Source of the DNA: Cryptomeria japonica
Lineage: Eukaryota > Streptophyta > Pinopsida > Cupressales > Cupressaceae
NCBI RefSeq assembly: GCF_030272615.1
Contig: NC_081415.1
Location: 105,785,796 to 105,849,795 of the forward strand
Direction of reading: 5' to 3'
Length of the DNA stretch: 64,000 nucleotides
The translations under genes were made by a program, and so were the position numbers. The notes under the pieces are model-generated. The model did not search any database and had not been told where the DNA came from. It was given only the letters and a program-made list of their open reading frames with translations. This document shows positions 35,299 to 47,587 of the stretch, piece after piece; positions within the stretch are counted from its first letter, which is position 1; every line of letters begins with the position of its first letter.

Positions 35299-36440
35299 TG
35301 TAAAGTGGAAAATTGAACCCTAGTGACTCCCTACCTAGGAGAGAGAAATGAAGTTACTAGGATGATTTTCACTTGGGAGATACTTTACATTCAAAAGACG
35401 GGTTGAATCCACTAGATCCAAATCCAAGGGAAACAAGGATGTGAATTCTAAGTGGATTGCAAGTGTTGGAATGTAATTTGCCCTATTTTGTAATAGATAT
35501 GTTGACTATGTGAAAAAGAGAGATAAAATGAGTGAAATGAGGAGCTACCAGTTTGGGATTGTGTTGTAACTTTGGATCTGAGCTAATTAGACTGATACGG
35601 ATCTTCCCTGCAAATTTGGAGAAAAGTCATCAGGATCGTGGCGGGGGTATACATGCTCCTCCACAAAATTCGCAAAACGAAAAGGGTTCTTCCATCTCTG
35701 CAAATGAATTTCAAACTTACAATTACAGCTGCGCACCTACAACCTACACACAAAAAAGAGGGGAAGAAGGGTTGTGGATAGGGGTTTGCCTTAGTCAAAC
35801 CTTGGTTGAGGAATCAACCTTGAAAGAAAGTAATTGCAAATGCTTGAATGTAAACAATGGAAATATATACCTTGTAGATCTACAATTTATCGATGATGAT
35901 TGTGTTGCTTCTTGAATGTAATCACAAGTGTTGCATGAAATGGCATGTAACATGACAAAACCCTAACACATACACATGCTTGCAAATGAATGTTGTAATG
36001 TTGCTCCAATGGATGAATGAAGAAGACTTGAATACTTGATGATGTATATCTTCACCTATGCTTGCTTATCTAATCCATGCCTATCTAATTCCTGCTTATG
36101 CAAATCAGAAAACCAACTCCCTTTTTATACATGCCTCAAAATATTAATTCATCTTACCAAAGGCTGACATCGGGGAGATTTGGGATCCCAAAGTGTAGAT
36201 AGGGCCAAGGGGACATATCTTGGGGCCACCCTAAGAGGGTGGGATAGGGGTGCCACACCCCTGTCCTTCCCCATATTGGGGCCTGAATAGGGTCCTGAGG
36301 CTATCTTAGGGCTCAAACAAGAAGAGGTCAAGGGGTGAAAATGCAAAAAGAGGTCTTGGCAAGGAAGGAGGATCTCGTCGCCAAGGTGAGGACCTCAAAT
36401 GTGGTTAAAATTGCAAGAGGGGCAATTTTATGACACTACA
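35299..36440 (-). repeat. Minus-oriented Tat LTR, 5' end of a truncated element
   Basis: Read on the minus strand it starts TGTAGTGTCATAAAATTGCC (36440) and ends CTTTACA (35299), giving TGTA and TACA ends. A TATAAAAA box on the minus strand is at 36122-36129. Its interior should continue leftward, but at 35282 it meets the post-pol spacer of the opposite-oriented copy, so a breakpoint lies there. The right end overlaps the start of the next LTR by a few bases, so this border is uncertain. Confidence 0.65.
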
Positions 36441-38394
36441 GTATTTTAGGCCTATTTGGACCCTTTTCTATCATTTTTGAGTCATTAAGGTCTTAGGTTG
36501 GGTTTATGTCCTATTCTAGGCAAAAATTGTTAATGTGGACAAAAATTGTCAAAGCAACTTTTGCATTTGTGAAGGTAAGTGGGTGTTGTTTGTTGAAAAA
36601 AGTTTTAAAAGTGCTTATAAACATTGGAAGGCCTTGGGGACATTCAAACATATCCTTCCCATGGCCAAAAAGGGGTTGGATTAAATATTTTGTATGAAGA
36701 AGAGAGAAATTAAGGTCTTAGGTTGGGTTTATGTCCTATTCTAGGCAAAAATTGTTAATGTGGACAAAAATTGTCAAAGCAACTTTTGCATTTGTGAGGG
36801 TAATTGGGTGTTGTTTGTTGAAAAAAGTTTTAAAAGTGCTTATAAACATTGGAAGGCCTTGGGGACATTCAAACATATCCTTCCCATGGCCAAAAAGGGG
36901 TTGGATTAAATATTTTGTATGAAGAAGAGAGAAATTAATGTCTTAGGTTGGGTTTATGTCCTATTCTAGGCAAAAATTGTTAATGTGGACAAAAATTGTC
37001 AAAGCAACTTTTGCATTTGTGAGGGTAATTAGGTGTTGTTTGTTGAAAAAAGTTTTAAAAGTACTTATAAATATTAGAAGGCCTTGGAGACATTCAAATA
37101 TATCCTTCCCATGGCCAACTAGGGATTGGATGCAATATTTTGTATGAAGAAGAGATAAATTAATAAGAATTCAAGCATCGCGTTTTTGCATTTTCTGAAC
37201 ATAGTAGTCTGTTCCTGAGCGTTTTTTTGTATCAAAACTCCTTAATTTTTCTTAGGAACCAATTGGATCTTGTGTGGGAATGAATCTAGTTTAATTTTCC
37301 TTTTGTCTCATCTATTTTCATTGAGTTTTTGAAAAGATAGCATTTTTTGTAAAAATTGCTCAAAACCCTACCTAGGCCTGGTAGTGAGCATATAAAATGT
37401 AAAAATTTATTTGTATCCATTGTAGAACCCCCAAAATGGGTGGAAAATGGTATTATATTATTTTTTTCATGTAAATTCTTTTTCAGGGCTCCCTACTAGT
37501 TTTGGCATGTGATAAGGGTGACACAAAATCTGATTTTTGTGTCTCAGTCTAAAAATGGCAAACAATTGGTGATGTGTGGGTTGATATACATGCAAGATTT
37601 GGCTCCCAGAGGTTGGTTAAAGGATTTGAGAGGTTTGAGGGGTTAGTACAAACCCTAATAAAGTGTTTTTGGACCTTGATTGGCCAAAATACTCACCATT
37701 TTATGACTGTCCCAAAATTGGGTATGTTGCTGTCCTAATGAACTAGTAACCTGAGATATTGTGAATATGATGCAAATAAAGGGTTTGATGAGTGGAGGAC
37801 AATTGAAGAAGGTGTGTGAGATTCCTTAGTAACCCTTGGAAGTATTAGGAGCCTTGGTGAGAGGATTTGACTCAAATTATTATGCATGTCCTAAACAAGT
37901 TGTGACTATCCCAAACGTTCTTGACTGCCATAAAAGATAGTGTTGCAATAGTAGGGTACTTTGTGATATCTTGGGTGGTTGGGGGCATAAAGATTAATGG
38001 TTGTACATGTTGAGAAGTCCTTGTAAGTGTTTCAAGAAGTACATTGTTTTGGGATTGTCTACTACATGTTGTGAGTTTAGTCTTGGTGGAGATTAGGAGT
38101 CCTACAAGGGGAATGATCTTGAGTGAGTGATCACAAAAGGGTGTTGGTAATGATTAGGTGTTGGAAATTTAGGATTGGAGTCTAATAATTATGTATTTCC
38201 CTAGTTGAGTGTGTTTAAAGGGTTGGAGGTGTGTTGAGAAGCATGGATGTGTTGTTGGGGTATGGAATCCTTGTGACTGCTCAATAACCTTGTGAGGGGT
38301 TTTGTGAGTGAGTGAAGAGTTATCACGTAATTGGATAGGTGAGTTGGGAGAAATATCTCCCTTAGTTGGTTAAGTGTGTGTATGCTCAGCATCA
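36431..38394 (+). repeat. 5' LTR of a gag-protease element
   Basis: Direct repeat of 40804-42270. It ends CTCAGCATCA, three bases before the primer site. The start is TGACACTACAG or a few bases later. At 1,964 bp it is about 500 bp longer than the 3' LTR, mostly because of a 225-bp block present three times (about 36484-37158). Confidence 0.8.
36484..37158 (+). repeat. 225-bp tandem triplication inside the 5' LTR
   Basis: Three units start at about 36484, 36709 and 36934, each with TCTTAGGTTGGGTTTATGTC and GGCCAAAAAGGGGTTGGATT or a variant. The first two are nearly identical; the third has drifted more and is closest to the single copy in the 3' LTR (about 40860-41070). Small open frames with the same period are not genes. 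Confidence 0.9.
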
Positions 38395-38397
38395 AAG

Positions 38398-38409
38398 TGG
38401 TATTAGAGA
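38398..38409 (+). promoter_or_regulatory. Primer-binding site, initiator tRNA-Met type
   Basis: TGGTATTAGAGA, differing by one base from the usual plant TGGTATCAGAG, three bases after the LTR. Confidence 0.75.
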
Positions 38410-38466
38410 AAAGGGAGTAGGTTCCTTGAAGGTTTAAAGAAGGAAGTTTGAGTAGTTGAAGGCAAG

Positions 38467-39483
38467 ATGCCTCTAATAGGTGGATTAGTAGTTGCTAGGG
38501 AATTGAAAGCCCTGAAAGAGAAGGTTGCAACTTTGGAAGCCAATGATAGGAGAAGAAGATCCAATGAAGTTGAGAGTGGAAAAGAAGAAGAAGGTGGGGA
38601 TGACTCCCCTCAAGAGGTAGAGTTGGATCCAGAGGAAGCAAGGACAATTAGGCTCTTGAAGGAAGTTAAGGAAAGTGACCACAAAGCCAAGACAGATCTA
38701 CCCATGTATGGTGGTAAATTGGATGGAGAAGAACTTACTGATTGTATTGGAGCATTAGAAAATTACTTTGAATGTGAAGAGGTGGAAGAGAATTAGAAGG
38801 TAAAGGTGGCTAATTCAAGATTGAAAGGGCATGCTCTACTTCAGTGGGATTGTGTGCAAGATGATAGGTGAAAGAAGGAAAAACCAAAGATAACTTCATG
38901 GAACAAGATGGTGGAGAAGCTGAAAGGAAAGTTCTTACATAATGACTACAATGTCTAGTTGTACAAAAGGTTGCAAAATCTGAAACAAAAAGATATGGAT
39001 GTGCAAGCATACACCGAGGAATTTAATAAGTTGGATATAAGAGCAACACATGAGGAAGATGATGAAGAGAAGGTGTCAAGGTATCTCAATGGGTTGAGGT
39101 ACAATATTCAAGATGAACTTAGTCTCACAACACCAAGAAAAATAGAGGAGTGCTATAAGTTGGCTATGAAGGCTGAGGAGAAGTTGCAAAGAAGGCAAGA
39201 TAGACAAGGAAGAGGTAGAGGAAACACCAATAGAGGAAGAGGAAGAAGAAAAACTCAAGAAGACCAAGGAGACACAAGAAGAGGTAAAGAGCAAGTTACT
39301 AATTTCAAAGGAGGTTTCAAAGGCTCAAGAGGAATATTTGGAGGAGGAAGAGGTTCAACTACATTCACATGAAGGTGTTACAATTGTAATAAAATTGGTC
39401 ACCCAACATTGAAGTGTCCAGAAAGACAAGGACCATCATCAGGAGGTGAAAGAATAGGTGAAAAGAGGGTTCAAATTGTGTAA
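38467..39483 (+). pseudogene. Ty3/gypsy gag with zinc knuckle, broken by stops
   Basis: One frame from MPLIGGLVVARELK to a final stop at 39481, with in-frame stops at 38794, about 38869, 38956 and 39370. It holds an N-terminal coiled coil (ALKEKVATLEANDRR), an acidic linker, DCIGALENYFECEEVEE, the typical gag block VQAYTEEFNKLDIRATHEED with YLNGLRYNIQDELSL, an Arg/Gly-rich region, and a canonical C-x2-C-x4-H-x4-C knuckle CYNCNKIGHPTLKC at 39376-39417. It resembles gag of chromovirus-type gypsy elements. Inactive as it stands. Confidence 0.85.
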
Positions 39484-39542
39484 GAAGAGGATGAAGTGTC
39501 CATTCTCCAAGTCAAGGATGTGAACTAGAAGTTGAAAAAGTA

Positions 39543-40341
39543 TTGATGCTAAGGAGAACACTCTTGAATTCATTCAAGGATAAGGAGATTACACAAAGGA
39601 GATCACTCTTCATGACCAATTGCAAGAGAAAAGGCAAAGTATGTAAGATGGTAATAGATTTTGGTTTAACAAACAACATGGTGTCTAAAGAAATGGTGGA
39701 TAAATTAAACTTGGAAAGAATTCTTCATCACACTCCTTACAAATTATCTTGGGTAAATGATACTCAATCACTTTTGGCAGATGAACAAGCTTATGTTGAT
39801 TTTTCAGATTGGAGAATATAAGGATAGGGTTTTGTGTGACATTTTTCCCATGGATTGTTGTCACCTACTTTTAGGGAGGCTATGACAATTTGATATGCAA
39901 TACTTGTATGATGGATATGCTAACACATACATTATTAAGAAGGATGGGAGACCTTTTGTGTTGATACCATTGTAGGAGGATTTTGAAGCAAAGAAAGGAG
40001 CCAAGATCATCTTGGTGGGTAAGAAAGAGTTCGTGAAGATCAATGAGGAAGGGGCAAGGAGAGTTGAGGATACCCGAAGGAGTGGGGTTACCAAACATCA
40101 AATTTTGAAGGTAGTTTCAGTTTTGAATGATGGAGATCAGATGACGGCACCTAAGATGGATCAGAAGAAGGTCAAGGAGCAGGTCTATAAGCAGCCACAA
40201 GGCAGTTGGAAGGAAGAAGATGCAATCATAGTGGGGACCCTTTTTTGTCATCTAGTACCAACAATATTTGAAGGGAAATCACTTTCTGTCATTGCAGTAG
40301 GCCAAGGAGAAGAAAATAAGGATTTGCATGCAGGTGTTTAG
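39543..40341 (+). pseudogene. Aspartic protease and following segment, broken; no RT follows
   Basis: Segment 39543-39821 (frame 3) has the protease region CKMVIDFGLTNNMVSKEMVD, where DFG stands in place of the usual DSG. After it MDCCHLLLGR and a YDGYANTYIIKKDGRPF block fit the segment between protease and reverse transcriptase in gypsy pol; 40012-40341 is open in frame 1. At least two frame changes. No reverse transcriptase or integrase motif follows before the 3' LTR; a possible C-terminal tail (about 40420-40520) may be what is left after an internal deletion. Confidence 0.7.
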
Positions 40342-40803
40342 GCAGAGATGACAATAAGGAAGGATGGGAAGCAAAGTGCAGGTCTAACTACACGCACTCA
40401 CTCATGGAAAGGTGTGAGTAGGGCCTACAATGCTAGGCATGAGTTATTGATACCATGGAAGAAATTTGTAGTCTAGAGATCATGGGGAGGACATGGAGTA
40501 GTAGAGGAGAAAGGTGGATCATGACAAAGAATCAACTCATGTGACATGAGTTCTTTTCTAGGCTAGGTGTATGGTGCAGGAGTACCTAGCACAAGATGGC
40601 CACCTTGAGGCCAATTTGGTAATAGATTGATATTTTTAAGTTATTGTCATGAATAAGATCTTATAAGGCCATATTTGATGTAATAAAGGTCATTAAGACC
40701 ATTAGATGGTGTATTGAGTCTTAATGGGAGTCATGATGGTCAATATTGTCAAAATTGCCCTAATGTGGAAAATGTGTGTCAATGGGTTCAATATGGTGTT
40801 AAA
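40342..40803 (+). other. Short region between protease remnant and 3' LTR
   Basis: No gene. It contains a possible end of the polyprotein (ARHELLIPWKKFVV near 40435-40475) and AT-rich sequence. No clear purine tract was found. Confidence 0.4.
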
Positions 40804-42270
40804 TGACGTATTAAGGTATTTTAGGCCTATTTGGACCTATTTTTATCATTTTTAAATCATTAAGGTCTTAGGTTGGGTTTATGTCCTATTCTAGGCAAAA
40901 ATTGTCAAAACAACTTTTGCATTTGTGAGGGTAATTAGGTGTTGTTTGTTGAAAAAAGTTCAAAAAGTGGTTATAACCATTGGAATGCCTTGGAGGAATT
41001 CAAATAGATCCTTCCCATGGGAAAACATGAGTTGGATGCAATATTTTGTATGAAGAAGAGATAAATTAATAAGAAAAACATTGAAATTTTACATTTTTTG
41101 AACATAACAGTCTATTCCTGAGCATTTTTCTCTATCAAAACTCCTTAATTTTCCTTGAGAACCAATTGGATATTGTTTGGTAATGAATATAATTTAATTT
41201 TACTTTTGTCTCATCTATTTTCATTGAGTTTTTGAAAAGTTATAGCACTATTTGTAAAAACTGCTCAAAACCCTACTTAGGGCTAGCAGTGAGCATATAA
41301 TATGTAAAAATTTATTTGTATCCATTGTGGAACCCCAAAAATGGGTGTAAAACTGTATTATATTATGTTATTTCATGTAAATTCTTTTTCAAGGAATCCT
41401 ACTAGTTTTGGCACGTGCTAAGGGTGACACAAAATCTGATTTTTGTGTCTCAGTCTAAAAATGGCAACAAATTGGTGATGTGTGGGTTGATATACATGCA
41501 ATATTGGGATCCCAGAGGTTGGTTGAAGGATTGGAGATGTGTGAGGGGTTAATGAAGACCCTAAACAAGTGTTTGTAGCCCCTGATTGGCCAACATACCC
41601 ACCATTTTATGACTATCCCAAAACTAGGTATGTTGTTGTCCTAATGAACTAGTAACTTGAGATATTGTGAATATGATGCAAAGAAAGGGTTTGAAGAGTG
41701 GAGGAAAATTGGGTAATGTGTTTGGGAGTCCTTTGTAACCCTTGGAAGTGTTAGGAAGCCTCCAGTGAGAGGATTTGACTTAAATTATTATGACTGTCCT
41801 AAACAAGTTGTCACTGTCCCAAACATTCTTGATTGCCATAAAAGACAGTGTTGCAGTAGTAGGGTACTTTGTGACATCTTGGGTGCTTGGGGGGTAAAGA
41901 TTCATGGTTGCACATGTTGATAATTCCATGTAAGTGTTTCAAGGAGTACATGGGTTTGGGAGTGTCTACTACAGGTTGTGAGTTTAGCCTTGGTGGAGAT
42001 TGGAAGTCCTACAAGGGGAATGATCTTGAGTGAGTGGTCACAAAAGGGTGTTGGTAGTGATTAAGTGTTGGAAAGTTGGGATTATGGTCTAATCATGGTG
42101 TATTTCCCTAATTGATTGTATGTTAGGGGTTGGAGGTGTGTTGAGAATCTCGGGTGTGTTTTTGGGGTATGGAATCCTTGTGAGTGAGTGAAGAGTTATC
42201 ACCAAATTGGATAGATGAGTTGGGAGAAAGATCTCCCTTAGTTGTTTGAGTGTGTGGATGCTCTACATCA
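40804..42270 (+). repeat. 3' LTR of the gag-protease element
   Basis: Matches 36431-38394 over its length, begins TGACGTATTAAGG and ends CTCTACATCA, with one copy of the 225-bp block. The two LTRs differ by many substitutions and indels, so the insertion is old. The flanks TTTTA and TGATG do not match, so no target duplication is evident. Confidence 0.8.
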
Positions 42271-42279
42271 TGATGAAGA

Positions 42280-42765
42280 GTTGAAGACAATACTTGAATA
42301 TCTAGAGAGTATAAAATCTTAGAATGAAGAATTGAAAGATAATATCATAGTAGCAAATAAATATATCAAGAAGCTAAGAAAGCAGATTTAGAAATTCAAA
42401 GTAAGGCATCGAGAAGTGAACAAAAAGTTGAAGAAAGTAAATGAGACTGTTGTGAGTCTAAAGTTGCAAATTAAAGAAAGTAATAAATTGGAAGAAAGTT
42501 TGAAGGATACAATCAATTCAAAGTCAAAAGAATATGGAAAGATGGAAAAAAAAACTATTGAAGCTGAAGTCAAAAGCAAAATTAAGTGAAACTAGTATCT
42601 TGATGGATAAACTATTGACCATGCAGAAATCTCATAAGGACAAGGAAGGATTAGGCTTTTTTGGTGAATGCTCATATTGGAATGGCAAAGGAAAAGGCAA
42701 GGAGAAGGTGGAAGATGAAAAAAACTTGAAGATTTTGTTGGGAGTATTTAAAACCGAGTCAAGTT
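42280..42765 (+). pseudogene. Copia-like gag fragment with coiled coil
   Basis: Lys/Glu-rich heptad sequence (VNKKLKKVNETVVSLKLQIK, NSKSKEYGKMEKK), then a change of frame into ILMDKLLTMQKSHKDKEGLG, which resembles the conserved block after the coiled coil in many plant Ty1/copia gag-type proteins (LDKIL-x-Q-x-x-x-DK-x-GLGF). Several stops. No pol follows. Confidence 0.6.
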
Positions 42766-45639
42766 TATAGGCCCATTTCAAAATTTTGCCCTGCATTTCC
42801 AAATGATTAAAATAAGTCAGTTTGAATGGCCTAGTTAGCAAGGGGGTAAAATGGAGCTGGTTGATTTTCAGAGGGTAAGGCTCAGGATTCACGTCCTACA
42901 CCTTTCATTTGGCCTATTCAGTGATGTGCAACTTTCAGAATTCAATTTGGAGAAGTTTATGAGGTACCCAGTTTGAGGGGTGAGCTGAAAGTGCATTTTA
43001 GGCACAAATGCAGTTTTTATTGAGTAGCCTACTTTGAGCAATTACATCTTTTTCCCTGTTGATCATCATGGAGAATTTCAAAATGGATTCAATTGTATGC
43101 ATTAATGTGAGTCAGCTTGCAAAATTTTAGGTCTTGACGAATCCATTTGCTCAGTTTTTGAAGCCAAATCCGTTTGCAGTTTGTGTGTTTTGACTAGTCC
43201 CTGTTTCGACAGCTAGTCGGAGCCCTGTTTCACATGAGTGTAAAAGTTGCCTCAGTAAGCGTTATGTCAGAATGTTTGTTCTGGGATAATGTTGGTATAA
43301 ATGATGAGCCACATTTCAAATTTCAAGCCTTTATCAATCCGTTTGATCGGTTTTCAAAAGGATTCATTTAGCTATCATTTTCAGTTATCCGCACTTCCAT
43401 TATTATATCAGTTAATGTAGCCATTTTTGTGAGCGCACCATTTGCATCCTATCAGTCTGGTGATCGAATTGAGAATTCTAAGTTTTAATATGTACTTCAA
43501 GGTACCTGTGTTCCAAATTTGAGGGCCTACGGAGGTCATTTGATATTTTTGAGAAAGGCGTCATGTGTTGCCAGGACATTGACTTCATCAGGTCCGCAGT
43601 GTCGACAAAGCCAGTTGGGCATTTTCGGAAATTAATATCTCTTCGCTCGGGACTCATCTTGAGAAACAATTTGGTAGAAGTCATCCTTGTATATTAGAGT
43701 ACACGTCTGTCAGATGGCGATCTCCAGAAAGGTGTTTTGACAGGTTTGAAAATTACGTCTTCGCAATTAAATGCGAAAATTGTAGCGTAATTGCCTGAAG
43801 GTTGTAAAATGTGGATTAATGATCCGAAAACGATGCCGATCATTTCCTTATCTGGGTTTGAGGTCTGTGAAGAATTTCAAAGGCCAGTTGCTTGAAATCA
43901 AATTTTTTTTTAGTCGGACCCACTTTGGGGCCCAACTTGGCTCATGCCCGCGGATTGATTTTATTGGCAATTTTTGTTTACTGGGGGAATTTCAGAATAT
44001 TCATAAATGATGCAAATCACCAAGTCAAAAGTCAAGAAAAGGACAGTTAATGAGTGTTTGGGGAATATATGATCATTCATTAGGCATGAAACTTGGTGTA
44101 TATTTTCATTTATGGGGGATGCAAAGAATGCACATTTGAAAAGGCTAGAAGGGGCAAAGGAGTGGCTTGAACTTCTAAATGCGGTTTTGTGGGAATATGA
44201 CTCACTTTTCACTGCAATCAATGGGTGTATTAGAGTTTTTTTTTTTTATATACAACATGCCCAGTTCCTTCATATAGGGTGTCAAACCCAGAGTGATGAT
44301 TAGTCCTGCTGTGAAGGGAACTTTGAATATACTGAAGGCATGTTCAGTGGCCAAAGTGAGGCATGTAATTACAACATCATCTATAGTTGCTGCTATTTAG
44401 AACCCAAAACCTTGCTTATGAAACTCATGCTGCAGCAGGGCGATATCTGTGTTTAACTAATGCAACTACAACCAAGGAATTGTCTGGCATCCTTCATGTA
44501 CCGTATGGAGTGAGAATTTTGTTTTGTAACTAGCAGTCAAATGTAATTTAATTCTATGTTCGCCTTCCCTGTTGTGCATGGTCAATGTTTTCTTCGTGGA
44601 GTTTGTTGCATGGAAGTAACGATACTGGTTTTAAAACTTTAGCAAATGGCTTTTGGCAGGTGTATGCCCAAACACCACAATATTGTAATAGCTCCCTCCT
44701 CCCCACGTGAAGCCTTTAGCAGCCAGTAAGAACATTCACCAAATGCAAACCAGTGTAACATTGTTGTGTACGTAGCGTGGTGTATGGAGTTCTCCAGTGG
44801 TGGCTCCTCCCTCGCACTCCTCCTCCCTCTGCATGGCTTGGAATTAGAAGAACCTGCATGGTAATGGAGCTGAACTTGGTGGCAGCATTAAAGTTTATTG
44901 CAATTGATTCCTCCAGATCCTTCACGTGGCATGGTAAGGAGGCAAATTATAAGAGACTTTCAACCAAATGCAATTCCTCCAAGCAGCGTGGTATAAAGGG
45001 GCCTATGGATTGCATGTCAAATAGGTGAATTTCCCTCTTTTGCTAGTGACATGGTGCCTGAGATGGATGGTGGCGTGGTTACCATGTTGAACTTTCTGCA
45101 TTTTTAATGGCAGCCTACGGTTCAAAAGGGTGTGTGTGGTGTTTGAAGATCGAATAACTCCTCCATTAATCACGCCCCCCCCTTTTATCCCTCCAGCGAC
45201 AGCAACAAATTCCAAGGAGAAGCAAACAACACTCAGCAAATACAAATGGCAGCGTTAAAAAATGTCTCAAGCAAACAACTTGCCAAGTCTTCTCTGTGCA
45301 TGGTGGATGAGGTATTTGTTTAAATAGAAAATTAGTAGCAGTGATCCTCTGTGTGCTGGGCGTTGGAACATGTCTCAAAGCAAAGGTAGTCTCCCCCTCC
45401 CTTACGTGGTTTTTAATAGACCTAGAGTAATTTAAAACAAATGTGAACAACAATCACATCCTCCCTCCACTTGAGATTTTAACAAATGTAAATGGTAGAT
45501 TGCATAGGGAAGGAGGCAACAAAATTAAGTTTCAAGTATATGCATTTGGCGCCATTAAAACCTAGGGAAAGAGCTCCAAAAGTGCAGCTACAGGCAAATC
45601 ACTTAATCCCACATTGACTGAGAAGTGGAATATTTTAAT
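42766..45639. other. No gene recognised
   Basis: Both strands read. Short open frames only; none matches a family I know. 43000-44300 has a base composition nearer to balanced than the neighbours. 44680-45480 has blocks with TCCTCCCTC and GCATGG that might be an old element. Confidence 0.5.
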
Positions 45640-46160
45640 CTTTATAAGCAAATCCTTACTGTAGTAATATGTCTAAGCCATAAAGGCTTTTGATGGATGG
45701 TGCCCAAGGTGGGCCCACACATGATCACGCTTCTCGAGGTGACATAGGAGGTGATTGGGTGGCGACTAGTGGACACCACGTAGGCACGTTTCCTAAGGCA
45801 AATAGGCAAAATTTTGCAGAGGAAGGCCAACTTAACGAGTGAGCAAGTTCGAGAGAGATCAACGGCTCGTGCTATTTCGCGAAAGGAAGATGCACTTGAG
45901 TTACACCCTATGAAGTTGCGAAAGCCAGGTGGCGAGTACAGTCAGATGTCTAGCAGGTGGGTCCCAGTGAGGTGGCAGTGACGTGGCACATAGTTGGCGC
46001 ACAGGTGGCAGTCTAGTGGTGATGATGTGGCGTACATGTGGCGACCAAGTGATGGATGAGCAAGCGAGCATGTGGTGGTGATGAGGTGTCATCCCAGGTG
46101 GCACCTAGTGGACCCCATCAACCAATCAGAGGCCGCCACGTGGCAAGGCGTCAGAGCACA
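45640..46160. repeat. GTGGC-rich degenerate repeat with ACGTGGC motifs
   Basis: GTGGC or GGTGGC recurs about every 10-25 bases from 45710 to 46150, with ACGTGGC near 45980 and CCACGTGGCA near 46136, cores like G-box and ABRE elements. No gene start follows closely, so this may be simple repetition rather than a promoter. Confidence 0.45.
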
Positions 46161-47430
46161 TCAGAGGCAAAAAATTAAAATTAAAATTGTTTATTATATA
46201 GTTTAAACTATATTAATAAATGAAAAATTTAAATGATGGTGCACATTGGGGAATTAATTTCTCCTAGGACTCAATTTTTGGCCAAAATATAAAGTGTTAT
46301 ATATTTTCGGAAAGCTCTCAGAGTGAGAAATCTCATCATGGGGTTAATTTTGACAAATGTGGGATATTTTGGAAGCAGTTTCCATGGGAACAAAATTCAG
46401 TTAGAGAGGAGACACTTGGCAATTCAATTGCAGATTTGATTTGGTTCCCTCTCCTTTTTATTCCCAATTCTTCTTAGTTGTAAGGGTTCCAGTTTTTGAG
46501 AGATTTTCTCCAAGGGAGAAATCCGAAATTGCAGGTTCCAGTGATGGCATCCTTTTATTAATGCAAATGATAATGTGTTCGTCTATGTTTTCAGTGTTGT
46601 CTTTACTATAGGTTTAGTTTCAGTTTGCAGGTTCACACATATGCAAGGCATGTGTGAGTTTCCATGAAATTGTCTCCAAAATGTACTCAGATTCATATAA
46701 TTTCATATTATAAAGGATAATTTGATTGTCTCTTTTAGATTCCTCTAAGAGTGTAATGTTGTCTTTTGGGTATTCTTCAAAGAAGGATTTAAATCCTAAA
46801 ACCCAACATTAATGATTTTGAATGCATATTGGATATCTACATATAAGTATGGTTTTGTGACAGAGCAGAGGATTGTATTAATGTAAGGCATTGATACATG
46901 AAAATTTAATGTTGAAAAGAACTTGCATCTAAGATTTCTCATCTAGTTTTATGCATGACTCTATGGCTTGGATAAGGCACTAGTCTCTTGTAATATTGAA
47001 AGGTTGTCAGAACACCTTTTAAAAATAAAAAATCAGAATATATTTTTATATTTTATATTATGTGGAAGTGTCCCTCCATCTCATGATTCAAAATGTTGAG
47101 TTGCAAGTGTGGATCTAGCCCATCTGCAGTTATCTTTTAGTTTTTGAACCTTTTGAGATCCATCTGCTTTTGATTGATGCAGTCTTGTGTGTAATAGGTC
47201 TGATTAAATGCATCAAAGGTATACCCGCCTAGGTTTTGCAGAGCCTGAAGAGTAGAAGGATTCATATCCTTGTCATGTTGTCCAAGCCCTGAGGTGTTTC
47301 ATTGATTGAGATTGGCTATCTCATAGATAGATTTGCAGGTATACTTGGGTTATCACTTTTGGTGAACAACAGATTCAAACAAAGTCCAAAATCCAGGATC
47401 TACAATAAAAAGATGTCTGGTTTGACAACC
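46161..47430. other. No gene recognised
   Basis: AT-rich, with no open frame longer than about 60 codons that resembles a protein. Possibly leader or LTR of the element whose gag remnant follows, but no repeat partner was found. Confidence 0.45.
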
Positions 47431-47439
47431 TAATGCTCA

Positions 47440-47587
47440 AAGGTACCCATCATTCAAAGGTTATTATTTTTACTGCAGATTTTTTGGACATAAATCTATA
47501 GATTGCAATTGTAAAGTAAATTAGAACACTCAATGCTTTAAATGTACTAATTTTGGCCAGAAGGCTAGTACCCATAGTAATAAAGTT
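47440..47587 (+). pseudogene. Retrotransposon gag zinc-knuckle fragment, first half
   Basis: Reads FFGHKSIDC and CFKCTNFGQKAS, two degenerate zinc knuckles with stops. The reading resumes at 49317 after an inserted retroposon, with more knuckles (GYCDICYVFSHKANQC), as in gag-type proteins with several knuckles. Confidence 0.6.
47569..47587. repeat. Target-site duplication, left copy
   Basis: Nineteen bases identical to 49298-49316. Confidence 0.85.

Noticed and set aside
35553-35915. A 120-codon open frame
   Set aside because: It lies inside a Tat LTR, has no family resemblance and runs opposite to the LTR promoter.
36506-37147. Three similar 63-codon frames, like a small gene family
   Set aside because: They repeat with the 225-bp unit of the LTR and reflect that repeat only.
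42766-45639. A host gene in the more GC-balanced region
   Set aside because: No open frame above about 90 codons, no splice-bounded run of coding blocks and no protein motif on either strand.
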